Virus record (IMG/VR): IMGVR_UViG_3300047320_000076 | Span: 1-20,312 of that record | Source of the DNA: a virus | Strand: one strand, 5' to 3' | Length of the DNA: 20,312 bases | Part shown: positions 5,176 through 14,800 of the stretch, one piece after another | Numbering within the stretch: the stretch's first letter is position 1 | Layout: the number at the start of each line of letters is the position of its first letter | The notes under the pieces: generated by a model | The model's database searches: none | What the model saw: only the letters and a program-made list of their open reading frames with translations | Told to the model about the DNA's origin: nothing | Position numbers and translations under genes: made by a program

Positions 5176-7314
5176 TTAGTTTTCTGCGGTCAACTTGGCA
5201 GTCCATCCAAAGATAGCGGTTGTCGCCCCAGGGTCGACGTTGACGTTGATCGTGAACGTCGTTGCCGTGTTAGCGCTCACCCAGAACTTCATAGCGTTGC
5301 CACCGCTGTTTGTAAGGTGCGGCTTGATCCCGTTAAGGCTTGGCGTGCCGGAAAGTCCGTGCGTAACAACAATCGAAGTAGCTCCAGAGGCGATGGTAGC
5401 CGTGCCCTGGGAAGCGCCCACGAAACCAATATTGTGATCGATGCGAGTAGCCGCACCACTCGTCGAAAGTGCCAGCGTCGTATTGCCGCGAACGTCGTTA
5501 TTGATGATTCGGTTGTTGTCGCTGCCTGCATCCTCGACGATTCCGTTGTTGTTGCCGTAGCAGGTGATGTCGCCAACGGTAACGCCCTCGGCGTTGGTGA
5601 GGCGCAGGCCGGTGGATGTGCAGCCGTACAGCGTTCCGCCTGTTACAGAGCCGTATCGCGCAGGTTTGCTGGCCGCGCCGAGCTGCACGCCGTGCTGGCC
5701 CGTTCCAGAGACGCGCGGGTTGCTAATCTCGAACCAGTCGACGTTTTGCAGGATTATCCCTGACGAAACTTGACCACCCGTGCCGCGCAGCGGATGAATG
5801 CGCGGATTGTTGATGGTGACGTACTGGGAGTCTTCGATCAGGAACCCGCGCAAAGCATCGTAAGCAGTGAAGTTGTCGATCTGGATGTCACGGCAGCCGA
5901 CGATGCGGGCGCAGTAGTCGCCGTTTTCAACACACTGTCCGGTGATGTTCGACACCTTAATATCGGCTACGCGCTTGGTCAGGCCGTCGTCGGTGAAGTA
6001 GAACGCAAAGCCGCCTGCGTTGATCCGCCCGACTTTTCCGACAATGTTCGAGATATTGACCCGGCGAACACGGGTGGTTGTCTCTGGCCGGATATGGATC
6101 TTGATCAGGCTGGACTGCCCGGTGTCCAGCGAGCAGTTGGTGACGACGACATCCTCAATGTCGCCAAGGTCGTCGACTACGGCCACTTCTTGAGTAAAGG
6201 CAATGCAGTCATCGCCAGTCTTGATGCGGCAGTTGGCAATGACGATGTTGCTGCTCTTGCCCTTGAAGTGGATTCCATCCGTCAGTACCGCGGTCGAACC
6301 GACGTCAATGGCGATTCCGTCAATAAGGACGTTCGTGCAGTTCTGAAACTTGGTCGTCCAGTCGTTGTAAGTGTTGAGGATGCGGATGTTGAGGATGCGG
6401 ATGTTGTCGCAGTTGAAGAAAACGAGGTGCTTGCCGACCCGGCCGCCGTAGGTTCCGCCAGTGACTGCCGACTTGATGGCGCCGTGCCCATAGATCAGGA
6501 TGCCACTCTTACCGGTGGCGTCACCCTTGTTCTTGATAGTGCCTGTGTATGTATCGATGCCCTCGAAGTCTTTAATCAGCGTGCAACCCGCCGGCAGGTA
6601 CAGGCGCGAACTGTTTCCGAGCTGAAGCGGTGCCGACAATCGCATGTCGCGATTGGCCATGACCGCGACAAGATTCATCGACTCAGCGAGGTCGATGGCG
6701 GCCTGTGCTGCGGCGGACCAGTCCCAGGTGGTGGCGTCGGCGGGGTTCGGCTTCACAATTAGGCTGTAGAACTCGCGAACGTCTACATTGCGGGAGTTGA
6801 ACACGTCGCCAGCGTCGTTAATTGCCTCGCTTAGCGCGGTTCGCCCCCATCCTACCTTGGAGCCACCAGCGGTGGTCGCCAGCTCCTGGCGCAGCGCCGC
6901 ATCGCCAACCGAAACCAGCTTGGCCGAATCGGTCGCCCAAACTCCGGTTGTCGTCCACGGCAGAGTGCCGGCTTTGGCCTTGTACAGTTCGGAATTGTAC
7001 TGAACGAGCTGAGTCACGCGAGTCAGGGCGATGCTGGCAGCATACGGCACCGGGGCTTCATAGCCTCGGTTCGCCTCTGATGCGGCGTAGTCAGCTGCGC
7101 GCTGTGCCTGGGCTGCGTTGAAGTCATCGGCTCGCTGAGCCTGGGCGGCCGCAAACGACGCCTCGATGCCGGCCCACGACAGGCGGTTGACGCCGCGACG
7201 ATCCGGGTAACTGAGCAGCGGCCCAAGGATCAGATAGTCGATGTTCTGCGCGTTGTCGATCAGGTCCTTCGGGTTGGTGCTGCCGATCGGGTTTAACGTG
7301 GCGTATATGGTCAT
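5176..7314 (-). CDS. Tailspike / tail fibre with right-handed beta-helix (GH28-like)
   Basis: A 712-aa receptor-binding protein that probably recognises or degrades surface polysaccharide. Residues 1-45 look like a virion-attachment adaptor (NPIGSTNPKDLIDNAQN). Residues ~50-83 are a short coiled coil built on AQAQRA repeats. From ~180 (VREFYSL) to ~630 lies a parallel beta-helix with regular N-x-x-I rungs. TDGIH (345-349) and RIKTGDDCIAF (363-373) match polygalacturonase (GH28) active-site motifs, but the later GHG and RIK motifs are not evident. The last ~75 residues (640-712) form a beta-rich C-terminal module with THGLSGTP, typical of trimeric tail proteins. The ATG overlaps the stop of the upstream micro-ORF. 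It is followed by a terminator. Confidence 0.9.
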   Translation of the reverse strand: MTIYATLNPIGSTNPKDLIDNAQNIDYLILGPLLSYPDRRGVNRLSWAGIEASFAAAQAQRADDFNAAQAQRAADYAASEANRGYEAPVPYAASIALTRVTQLVQYNSELYKAKAGTLPWTTTGVWATDSAKLVSVGDAALRQELATTAGGSKVGWGRTALSEAINDAGDVFNSRNVDVREFYSLIVKPNPADATTWDWSAAAQAAIDLAESMNLVAVMANRDMRLSAPLQLGNSSRLYLPAGCTLIKDFEGIDTYTGTIKNKGDATGKSGILIYGHGAIKSAVTGGTYGGRVGKHLVFFNCDNIRILNIRILNTYNDWTTKFQNCTNVLIDGIAIDVGSTAVLTDGIHFKGKSSNIVIANCRIKTGDDCIAFTQEVAVVDDLGDIEDVVVTNCSLDTGQSSLIKIHIRPETTTRVRRVNISNIVGKVGRINAGGFAFYFTDDGLTKRVADIKVSNITGQCVENGDYCARIVGCRDIQIDNFTAYDALRGFLIEDSQYVTINNPRIHPLRGTGGQVSSGIILQNVDWFEISNPRVSGTGQHGVQLGAASKPARYGSVTGGTLYGCTSTGLRLTNAEGVTVGDITCYGNNNGIVEDAGSDNNRIINNDVRGNTTLALSTSGAATRIDHNIGFVGASQGTATIASGATSIVVTHGLSGTPSLNGIKPHLTNSGGNAMKFWVSANTATTFTINVNVDPGATTAIFGWTAKLTAEN

Positions 7315-7376
7315 GCGTTAGCTCCAGGCATGCGTAGCCCGATGGGCGAATTGGTTTTTTGTGCGGTCACGGTCAT
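7311..7376 (-). CDS. 21-aa micro-ORF between tail genes
   Basis: Encodes a 21-residue peptide starting MTVTAQKTNSPIGLRMPG. Its ATG overlaps the stop of the 151-aa gene (ATGA, 7373-7376) and its TGA overlaps the ATG of the tailspike (7311-7314). The exact fit and ATGA at both ends argue for real translation, perhaps to couple the tailspike to the upstream genes or as a small structural peptide. It is below the usual gene-calling length. I recognise no family. Confidence 0.55.
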   Translation of the reverse strand: MTVTAQKTNSPIGLRMPGANA

Positions 7377-7828
7377 GCCTCCGGCCACTCGCGGTTCGTC
7401 GCGATGTCGACGATGTTCGAGTGCAGGACGTATTCGGGGGCGTAGAGCAGCCAGTCTTTGTCGATGATTGGGCGCTTGAGCAGTTGCAGGACGGCCCTGA
7501 AGCGCCAGCGGGAAATTCCAACGAGCGTTGGCCCGCTGTACATCTCTTTGAATCTGGCTTGATAGGTGTCAATGCCGATCGGCGTCTTGAGCGGGCAGTC
7601 AAACCACTCAACACCTTCGTTCAGGGTGTACTGGTGCCAGGCCATGAAAAGCTGCGCCTGGCCGTCGTCCATTTCCCAGGTGACTGCCGGAAAGGTCGGA
7701 ACATTGCTGAACCTGCGGCGCGATATGATCTGGCCGTTCGCCAGCGGGGTGTGAGCGGCCGGGTCCGTCGTGTTCATGTCGTAGCCGTCGCGCAGCGGAT
7801 ACGGCAGGCCTTCCGGGTACTGGATCAT
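7373..7828 (-). CDS. Hypothetical tail-associated protein
   Basis: A 151-aa soluble protein placed directly after the tail-tip gene. It starts at an ATG with AAGGA six bases upstream. Visible features include a Pro/Tyr-rich start (MIQYPEGLPYPLRDGY), the patch SRRRFSNVPTFPAVTWEMDD (36-55), and QLFMAWHQYTLNEGVEWFDCPL (59-80). Proteins of this kind sit between the tip protein and the receptor-binding protein in other Pseudomonas siphophages. A baseplate or fibre-adaptor role is therefore plausible from position only. It is coupled by ATGA to the micro-ORF and then to the tailspike. Confidence 0.75.
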   Translation of the reverse strand: MIQYPEGLPYPLRDGYDMNTTDPAAHTPLANGQIISRRRFSNVPTFPAVTWEMDDGQAQLFMAWHQYTLNEGVEWFDCPLKTPIGIDTYQARFKEMYSGPTLVGISRWRFRAVLQLLKRPIIDKDWLLYAPEYVLHSNIVDIATNREWPEA

Positions 7829-7837
7829 TTGCCGTCC

Positions 7838-10800
7838 TTATGGCGCCGTGGCGCTGTCGTAGGTGTAAACGCGGGCGTCATAGGGCATGCCCTTGAGCGC
7901 GACGTTGCCGTTGGATGGGTCGGAGCGCGTGACGAGCACCGGGTAGGCCCACTTCGACGCCGGCCCGATCAGCAGCTGAGGCAGCTTCATGTTTCCGCTC
8001 ATGCTGGTGTCTGGCACAAAGTCGAGGTCGGCGACTTGGACGTGATACTCGTCGATTTGCGTCCCTTGGTAGGGACCAGAGAGAGAGCCATCGGCACGAC
8101 TGATGCCGACTTTGTAGATCTCAGGCACCGACCAATCGATCAGCTCTGACGACTCCAGTAGGAAGCCCCCGGCAACCGCCGTAACACTGACAAGCTCGGC
8201 GCTCTGGCATTGCCCAGGAGTATCGCTGGCCACCGCGCAGAAGCTCAGGTAACCCGAGTTCATGCCGGCCAGTTCGGTTTCCCAGGTGTAGGTGTCTTGG
8301 CGGAACTTCTGGTGACCACGACGACGCATGCCGAACCGGTAGGCGCGATCCCTGTCGCCCACACCCGGCAGCTTGACCTTCTCGACCTTGTTGCCGGCAT
8401 CGCCTGGCCAGCGGCACGGCACCGTCTCCCAGGCCCAGGTGATGTTCGAGTAATACTCGACATCCACACCATCAACGTCGTTGAGCGAGGTCAGCGGCCC
8501 GGCGATGCTGAGCTTCTTGGTCATGTTTTGGGGGCTGTAGGTCTGCGTCTTCGGGCCGTAGGTGATATCAAATACCGCCCGCGGCTCATCACGCACCAGA
8601 CTGACCAGGCCGTTCTTGATGGTTAACTCGGCAAAGCCGCAGGCCAGCGCATCGTTGAGCCGGTCCTTGGCGGTGCTGCTGTCGTCGATGGTCTCGTCGT
8701 AATACTGGCCAGCGGCGTTGAATACCAGGTCCAGCCGATCCCACTCCTCCAGGTCGATGTCGCCGTCTTCATAGCCCAGCGACTTCAGCACATTCAGGCA
8801 CCAAGGCACGATGCCGCGAGTCGCTACCGGCGCTTGCCAAGCCCCGCCCGAGCGAACCGGCAGAACGCGGGTCGCCTCGCCGTTGACTTGGCTTTCCGAT
8901 TGCGCAGACAGGCGATCACCGCCGCGAATCTTGACCGACATAATGGTCATGCCCGGGTAGCTGGTCGGTCGCGTCTGACGCAGGCCACGCAAGCTGTCCC
9001 ATTTCGGGCTATCGATCCACTCGGAGCTATTGGCGCCGCCACCCTTGGCCAGGCGCTTGATTCTGCCTTCTGGTCGCATCGGGTAGGGCAGCTCGATCCG
9101 AAAGGTGAATCCCTGCGCATCCCGCGAGTGACCGGTGACGCTTTGCGTAGTCACGGTCCAAGCCCCTGCGACATCCATGTCGCGATATTCGAACTGATGC
9201 TGCGAGTAGATCGTGTATTCATCACCTTTTCGGCCCATGCCGATCAGGCCGTCGAAGGTCACGGTGTACTCGATGTGCGTCACCTTTTCAGCCTCTGGCG
9301 CGCAAGCGAACGGCCCGCGATAGCCACCCTCCAGGCTGGATGGATCAAGGCTGACCAACCCGTTTACGGTCTCCATCGCGCTGAAACCGATCCATCCGGC
9401 ATCAACCGAGCCCGACGCGGTGAGCCGGTCAACCGTCATGATCGAGGCGCTAAACGCGGTGATCCGGTAGCGCAGGCCGCGCGGCCCGATGGTGGCCAGG
9501 CCAGAACCAAGCGCCAGGCCATTAACCGGTGCGCCGCCGTCGTAATCCAGGGTGATCTCGGCGGGCTGCTCCGGCGAACCCGGGTCCGCAGCGGTGCCGG
9601 TGGTGTTGATCGGGCTAGAGCCGAATACGTCTGATGCACCTGACGAGACCAAGGCCAGCCCGGAAAAGGTTCCAATTTCAGTGATCAGGATCTTTCCTGC
9701 CGACACGCTGGCCAGGAATGGTGCCGCACCTTTGGCTGTGTTGATGGCTGATGCCAGGCCTGCCGCGTCCGTGGTCGCTGTGTTGAGCGTGATGCTATAC
9801 GGTGTTGCGCCGAGACTGATGGTGAAGGTCAGCGGCGTCACGTTGAAGTCATAGCGGAGCGGCACGCTTGAGCCGAGAATCGTCGACGCCGTTCCTGTCG
9901 ACGGCGGCGCGGCGGCCGCATACGGGACGTAACTGTTGACCACGTAGTTTCCGGCGTTGGCACCGGCCACCTCGATGAGCATTCCGGGCACCGGATCGAG
10001 CATATCAAGCGGGCCTTGGATGATGTCACGCCCCGCCCCGCCATCCACGACGGTGTACGTATACGGGGCGAGCGCACGGATAACCAGGCCGGTCTCCCAG
10101 TCTGCCGGGAAGCTGCCCGCGCCAGACGGAATTGCAATCGTGTCGCCGTTGAACTGGTAGGCCGAGGCCGTGGCTGACGGGGTGAGGTTGGTCGATATGG
10201 TCAATTCCAGTCCGGAAGTACCGCTGGAACTGGCGCCGACCTCTTTGGCGTTAAACCACAGCATCGAGGCGGTATCCGCAGACACGTCAGCGCCGGGCGC
10301 GTAGATCGTCACCTGAGCGTCGGCACCAAGGGAGATCAGCGGGGTTTCGCCCACCTTGATCTTGTTGACTGGAATGTCCAGCTCGCCATCGGAGACGTAC
10401 AGCAGCATTTCCACCCACTTTTCGCGTGGCGCGGCAAACCAGGTGCGCGGCTCGGCCAGGTACGACGGGAACACCTTCTGATGCCCGGCGATGTTGCGGA
10501 TCAGCTCGCCGAGCTTAACCTTGTTGCGCTTGGCGCTGGCCTCATCGAGCGGGCTGCCTTGGGCGACGCCGGAATTGGACGGCATCCCGGGCATCTTTGG
10601 CATGAGCAGCTTGGTCGCGGCAAATGCAGCAACAATCAGCAGGGCCGTGATGGTGAACGGGTCGGAACCTTTCGGCTCGTTCCAAATTTGGACGTGATCG
10701 GCTGGTTTGAATTTGACCTTGTGCCAGAGCGTCGGGCAGATCATCTCGCCATTGAGCTCGACGCTGACCGGCTGTACGGGGGCCCGACGGTAGTGTTCCG

Positions 10801-10903
10801 TCATGCCCTTGATCCAAGCCTCGATCGTCATGCGCTCGCGCGTGGTGTAGGTGGCCAGCGGCTGGCAGCCGGCCATTTTATTAGGGAAGAATTCGATGGT
10901 CAT
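7838..10903 (-). CDS. Tail tip / host-specificity protein, TipJ (lambda gpJ-like)
   Basis: A 1021-aa central tail-tip protein that contacts the host receptor and closes the distal end of the tail tube. I start at the ATG at 10903 because it overlaps the stop of the NlpC/P60 gene as ATGA; a longer open frame to 11080 runs through that gene and should be ignored. The N-terminus (FFPNKMAGCQPL, then VELNGEMICPTLW) is followed by a hydrophobic segment at about 84-100 (TITALLIVAAFAATKLL). Next comes the TipJ pattern VKLGELIRNIAGHQKVFPSYL. Long beta-rich Ser/Thr/Gly/Ala regions fill the middle, and the C-terminal third (LRGLRQTRPTSYPGMTIMSV onwards) resembles tail-hub domains. Its place after the gpK-like peptidase matches lambda J. 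Confidence 0.9.
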   Translation of the reverse strand: MTIEFFPNKMAGCQPLATYTTRERMTIEAWIKGMTEHYRRAPVQPVSVELNGEMICPTLWHKVKFKPADHVQIWNEPKGSDPFTITALLIVAAFAATKLLMPKMPGMPSNSGVAQGSPLDEASAKRNKVKLGELIRNIAGHQKVFPSYLAEPRTWFAAPREKWVEMLLYVSDGELDIPVNKIKVGETPLISLGADAQVTIYAPGADVSADTASMLWFNAKEVGASSSGTSGLELTISTNLTPSATASAYQFNGDTIAIPSGAGSFPADWETGLVIRALAPYTYTVVDGGAGRDIIQGPLDMLDPVPGMLIEVAGANAGNYVVNSYVPYAAAAPPSTGTASTILGSSVPLRYDFNVTPLTFTISLGATPYSITLNTATTDAAGLASAINTAKGAAPFLASVSAGKILITEIGTFSGLALVSSGASDVFGSSPINTTGTAADPGSPEQPAEITLDYDGGAPVNGLALGSGLATIGPRGLRYRITAFSASIMTVDRLTASGSVDAGWIGFSAMETVNGLVSLDPSSLEGGYRGPFACAPEAEKVTHIEYTVTFDGLIGMGRKGDEYTIYSQHQFEYRDMDVAGAWTVTTQSVTGHSRDAQGFTFRIELPYPMRPEGRIKRLAKGGGANSSEWIDSPKWDSLRGLRQTRPTSYPGMTIMSVKIRGGDRLSAQSESQVNGEATRVLPVRSGGAWQAPVATRGIVPWCLNVLKSLGYEDGDIDLEEWDRLDLVFNAAGQYYDETIDDSSTAKDRLNDALACGFAELTIKNGLVSLVRDEPRAVFDITYGPKTQTYSPQNMTKKLSIAGPLTSLNDVDGVDVEYYSNITWAWETVPCRWPGDAGNKVEKVKLPGVGDRDRAYRFGMRRRGHQKFRQDTYTWETELAGMNSGYLSFCAVASDTPGQCQSAELVSVTAVAGGFLLESSELIDWSVPEIYKVGISRADGSLSGPYQGTQIDEYHVQVADLDFVPDTSMSGNMKLPQLLIGPASKWAYPVLVTRSDPSNGNVALKGMPYDARVYTYDSATAP

Positions 10904-11283
10904 CGGTAGTACACCACTCGTTGATAGCGCTGCTCGAAGTCGCGCACGGTGCGAATGCGGGGGCCGCCCGGATTGGTGTCGAGCACCTTCAGCTGGCCGT
11001 CCAGGTACACGACCACGCCGACGTGATCCAGGAACTCGCCAATCAGTGCCGAGGCAATGGCGCCAGGCTCTGGCAGGCACTCTTCCAGGTCAGCGCTGAT
11101 CGCTCGGTAGGCCTTGGTGTTCTCACGCAACTTGGACCGGCCGACACCGCCCAGTGATGGCAGCAGCGGCAGTCCGAACACTTCGTGTCGCACAGCGTTG
11201 ACCAGGCCGTAGCAGTCGAAGGCCAACGGCCCGCGCGCGCCGTCCCGGTAAGGCGCTGACAGGTAATCCGCAATATCCTTCAT
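10900..11283 (-). CDS. NlpC/P60-family tail peptidase (lambda gpK-like C-terminal domain)
   Basis: A 127-aa cysteine peptidase-like tail assembly protein. The start at 11283 overlaps the stop of the DUF1833-like gene as ATGA; the open frame extends upstream through that gene without a ribosome-binding site. The catalytic Cys is in AFDCYGLVN, the His in LDHVGVVVYL, and the third polar residue lies near LDTNPGG. The motif GEFLDHVGVV is typical of phage NlpC/P60 proteins. Lambda gpK also has an N-terminal Mov34/JAMM domain, which is absent here. It may trim tail components or open peptidoglycan at entry. It is coupled by ATGA to the tail-tip gene. I see no separate gpI homologue. Confidence 0.85.
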   Translation of the reverse strand: MKDIADYLSAPYRDGARGPLAFDCYGLVNAVRHEVFGLPLLPSLGGVGRSKLRENTKAYRAISADLEECLPEPGAIASALIGEFLDHVGVVVYLDGQLKVLDTNPGGPRIRTVRDFEQRYQRVVYYR

Positions 11284-11765
11284 ATGAAGATCAGCCCAGG
11301 CGCGACGGTGGAAGTCAGCTTTTTGCGCGGGAATGCCGTTCCAAGAAGGTCGTACAGCCCGCACGTCAGCGTGGCCACGTCGTTGGCGTACTGCCGGTTA
11401 AGCACCGACAGCCGATAGCGCTCTGCCGGGTAGGTCAGATTGCTTTCGAGGTATCGCCGTTTTGTCAGGGTGATGCGCGCCGATGCTGCGCGCGCCTGTT
11501 CGATTGCCGTTTGGACCTTGCCATCGGTGTTGTCCAAGGCAATATTCAGGTTCTGGTATCCACTGTTGTCCTGCACGGGCAGGGCCTCTTCCACCGCCAT
11601 CGCCAAAAAGACGAGCGTGCGCCCGTCCTCTGTTCCGCAGACGCGATCCTCATAGCCGGAGCAGATAAGGATCGGTGCCGCCCACGCGGCACAGGTCGCC
11701 TCGATCGTATCGACGAACAGGTCGTTTCCGACCGAGGCGTAGGCGATGTTGATGGGGTTGCTCAT
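11280..11765 (-). CDS. Minor tail protein, DUF1833-like (position of lambda gpM/gpL)
   Basis: A 161-aa protein starting at an ATG with GGAG upstream. Recognisable stretches are PINIAYASVGNDLFVDTIE (4-22), AAPILICSGYEDRVCG with TEDGRTLVF, and a C-terminal YPAERYRLSVLNRQYANDVATL. It resembles the DUF1833 family of phage proteins found between the tape measure and the NlpC/P60 peptidase, the place where lambda has M and L. It probably builds the tail-tip cone. The assignment rests on memory of the family and on gene order. Confidence 0.75.
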   Translation of the reverse strand: MSNPINIAYASVGNDLFVDTIEATCAAWAAPILICSGYEDRVCGTEDGRTLVFLAMAVEEALPVQDNSGYQNLNIALDNTDGKVQTAIEQARAASARITLTKRRYLESNLTYPAERYRLSVLNRQYANDVATLTCGLYDLLGTAFPRKKLTSTVAPGLIFI

Positions 11766-11809
11766 TGGGGCTCCATTCAGTCCCTAGCAAGAGACCCTAT
11801 GTTAACGCA

Positions 11810-14800
11810 TTAGACACCTTGTGACTGCAAGCCGTACTTCTCTTGATTCACCTGGTGCATCTCTTTCTCGCCGCGAATGTTGGACACGTAGATGTCGACG
11901 ACGTCCTGCTCGGTGAGCTGGCGACGACTGGTCTGCCCTGCCCGGCTGGCGTCCTCGATCAGGTTGAAGACCATCGGCCGCTCCGGCGCCGGAACGCCAT
12001 TGCTGGCCGCCGTCGACGCACTGTTGCCGCCGGACGTTGAGCGACCGGCTGAAACGTTGCCATTGCGCAGCGCCTCCACCGATGCCACGCCGCCATACTT
12101 GCGAATGTCGGATTGCGACCAGACGATCTCGCCCTTGTGGACGGTGCCCGCTGGATCGTTCACGCCGCCGGCGCCGGTATAGCCACCACCGGAGAAACCG
12201 ACGCCGGCAATGTTGGCGACGTTGGCCGCGGTGGCCACGCCAACCACGCCAGCCGCAATGAAGTTGAACGGTGGCGGGAATGCTGCGAGCGCCTTTTGAA
12301 TCGCCAGATAGCCGTCGATCGTGGCCTGAGCCATTGCGGCAGCCTTGCCGATCGCAGCCAGCTTGCTGTGACCGGACTGACTAAGTGTGGCCATGATCCC
12401 GAAAAAGCTCGACGACTGAGTGATGATCGCCGTGTTTTTGGCCTGCTCGATCTTGGCCCGGTTCTCGGCTGCCTGGGTGTTGATGTTGGCTACGCGCTCG
12501 GCATAGGTCTCTTCGTTGATCGCCTTGAGGTCGAGGTAGGCCTTTTGCTTTTCAAGCTCAGTGGCTCTCCACTGATCCAGTCGGGCCGACTCTTCATTCA
12601 GTCTAGTGATCTCGCTGTCAGCGCCACCGATGGACGGGTCAAGCCCGGTAGCGGTCGGCGCCTTGGTGACCCCCTCAATGGTCCCAGGCTTCTGCGCAGC
12701 GTTGAGGTTGATGTCGCGGATCTTGATCAGTGTTTCCAGGCGCTTGGCGGCCTCGGTGTTGCCCTGGCGCTCGTACTCAGCCATTTGCGCAGCATCGTCC
12801 AGGCTGGACTTCAGCTGGTTCGCCTCGCGCAGCTGACCGGTCAGGGTCAGCAGCTTGACCTGATCGTCGTTCGCCTGCTTGATGCCCTTCTGAATCTCGG
12901 CCTCACGCTCAAGGCCAGCATTCTTCTTCAGCTGTGCGGTGATCAGATCCTGGCTGGCCAGTAGCGACTTCTGGTCTGCGGTCAGAGTCTGCTTGCCCTT
13001 GATATCGGCGAGCTGCTGCTCCCACTTGATCAGCGCCTGCGCCTGAGCCCCGACCTTCTCGGTGGCGATGCCTTGGCCATTGATAGATGCGAGTTGCTGG
13101 GTTAGAACGGCATTGGTCTGCCGTGCCACGCCCAGCATCTTCAGGCCGGCGTCTTCGGTGACAGCCTTGGTCGCCGCCGCCTTGGGCTCTTTGAACTTGT
13201 CGCGAACCGCCTTTTCGGACGCATCGGCGTCGGCTTGGGTGATCGTGTAGCCGGCCGCCCGCGCCGCATTGATTCGCTGCTGATCTTCGAGCAGGGCCTT
13301 GTTCAGCTTCTGCTCGCGAGTTCCGCCGGCCTCGATGCCCTTCTGGAAGTCCTCGTAGGCCTTCTGCCCGTCGCGCTGAATCCTGGCCTTTTCACCTTCG
13401 GCCTTGCCCTGATCGGCGAGCAGCAATTTCTGCTTTTCAAGGAGGTTGAGGCGCGTCTGCAGGAACCGGGTCGAATCGCTGCCTTCGCCGAGCGTATCGG
13501 GAAACATTTTCGCCGCGAAGCTGGTCTTGCGATCCTCCAGCAGCTGTTTGGTATTGGCGATCTGCTCGTCGAGCGACTGCTGACGACCGACACCGAGCAT
13601 GGCATCCCAGCCGCTTTTCGCCGCGCCAGTGATCGCATTCCAGGCGGTTTCTATGGTGCCAAGGCTCTCCTTGATGGTCTTGGTTCGGGCTTCCAGCGCC
13701 TTCGCGTAGGCATCTTGGGCAATTGTCGCCGCCGCTTCCTTCTCGCCCATTTCTTGAGCCGCGCGCACCTGCTCGTAAATAGACGCGGTGAGAAAGTTGT
13801 ATTTGTCATTGAGCGTGGCCAGCGCCTTGACTGGATCTTCTGCCAGGGAAGCGAATTCGGCGACAGTGGCCGATACCGCCTTGCCGGTGACCTGCTCGAA
13901 GCCGATGGCGGCTGTGGCGATCTGCTCAAAGCTGGAACTGGCAATCTTGCCGTTCGATGCCATCAGGGCCAGCGTCTCTGCAGCCTTTCCGGTAGTGCCG
14001 ACGGTCGCGCTAATGGTGGTTGCCATGCCGGCCAGGGCCAGCGACGACGTGCCTGAAGCGTTGCCGGTGGTGATGATCGCCTGCCGGAAGGCGTCCGCCT
14101 CTTGAGAGCCCTGATAGTAGGCCAGGCCCAGCGTGCCGACCGCCGCGGCTGCCACGGTGAACGGGTTGACCAGGCCGAGGACGTAGCCGCCCAATGCCTT
14201 GGCCGCCGGACCAGCGCCGCCGAACATATCCTTGAGCTGGCCGCCTTGCTGCAGGAACACGGTCAGCGGGTTCTGGCCACCCTGGAGCGACGTGGCGATG
14301 TCAGTGAATTGCGCCGGCACACCACGCAGGGCTGCAGCCGTCTGCTTGGCGGATATTCCGGTTTTGCTCAGGTCGGCGTTGAATCCAGTCAGGCCGTTTC
14401 GGGTTGCCGTGATCTTGGCCTGGTATTCGTCGAACGTGTCCTTGTCGAGCTTGCCTTCCTTGCGGTGCCTGGCGAGGGCCTGCTCTTGCTTGTCCAGATC
14501 ACCGAGGCGACGAGTTACCGGGTCGATTTGCCCGAGAAGCTGCTCCAGCTCGGCGCGCTCGTCGTCAACGGACTTGGTTGCCTTTTTCGTCGCCTCTGCC
14601 AGCTTTTCCTGGGACTGTGCAGCTGTATCGGTCTGCGCACGGTACGTCGACAGCGTCGAGGCGGCCGCGGTGAACGAACTGGATGCGCCGGAGATAGACC
14701 GCCCCATCGACTCCATGGCCTTGGCGGTAGCGTCCTGTTTGGCGTTGAGCGCCTGCAGCTCTTTGACGATCAACTGAGTATCGCGACTGATGCCGCCCAC

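Noticed and set aside
5770-6762. A 330-codon + strand frame opposite the tailspike
   Set aside because: Low-complexity Val/Asp/Ala-rich translation produced by the beta-helix codons on the other strand; not a gene.
10904-11080. Extension of the tail-tip frame upstream of 10903
   Set aside because: The extra 59 residues are Arg/Pro-rich and overlap the NlpC/P60 gene; the ATGA overlap at 10900-10903 gives the natural start.
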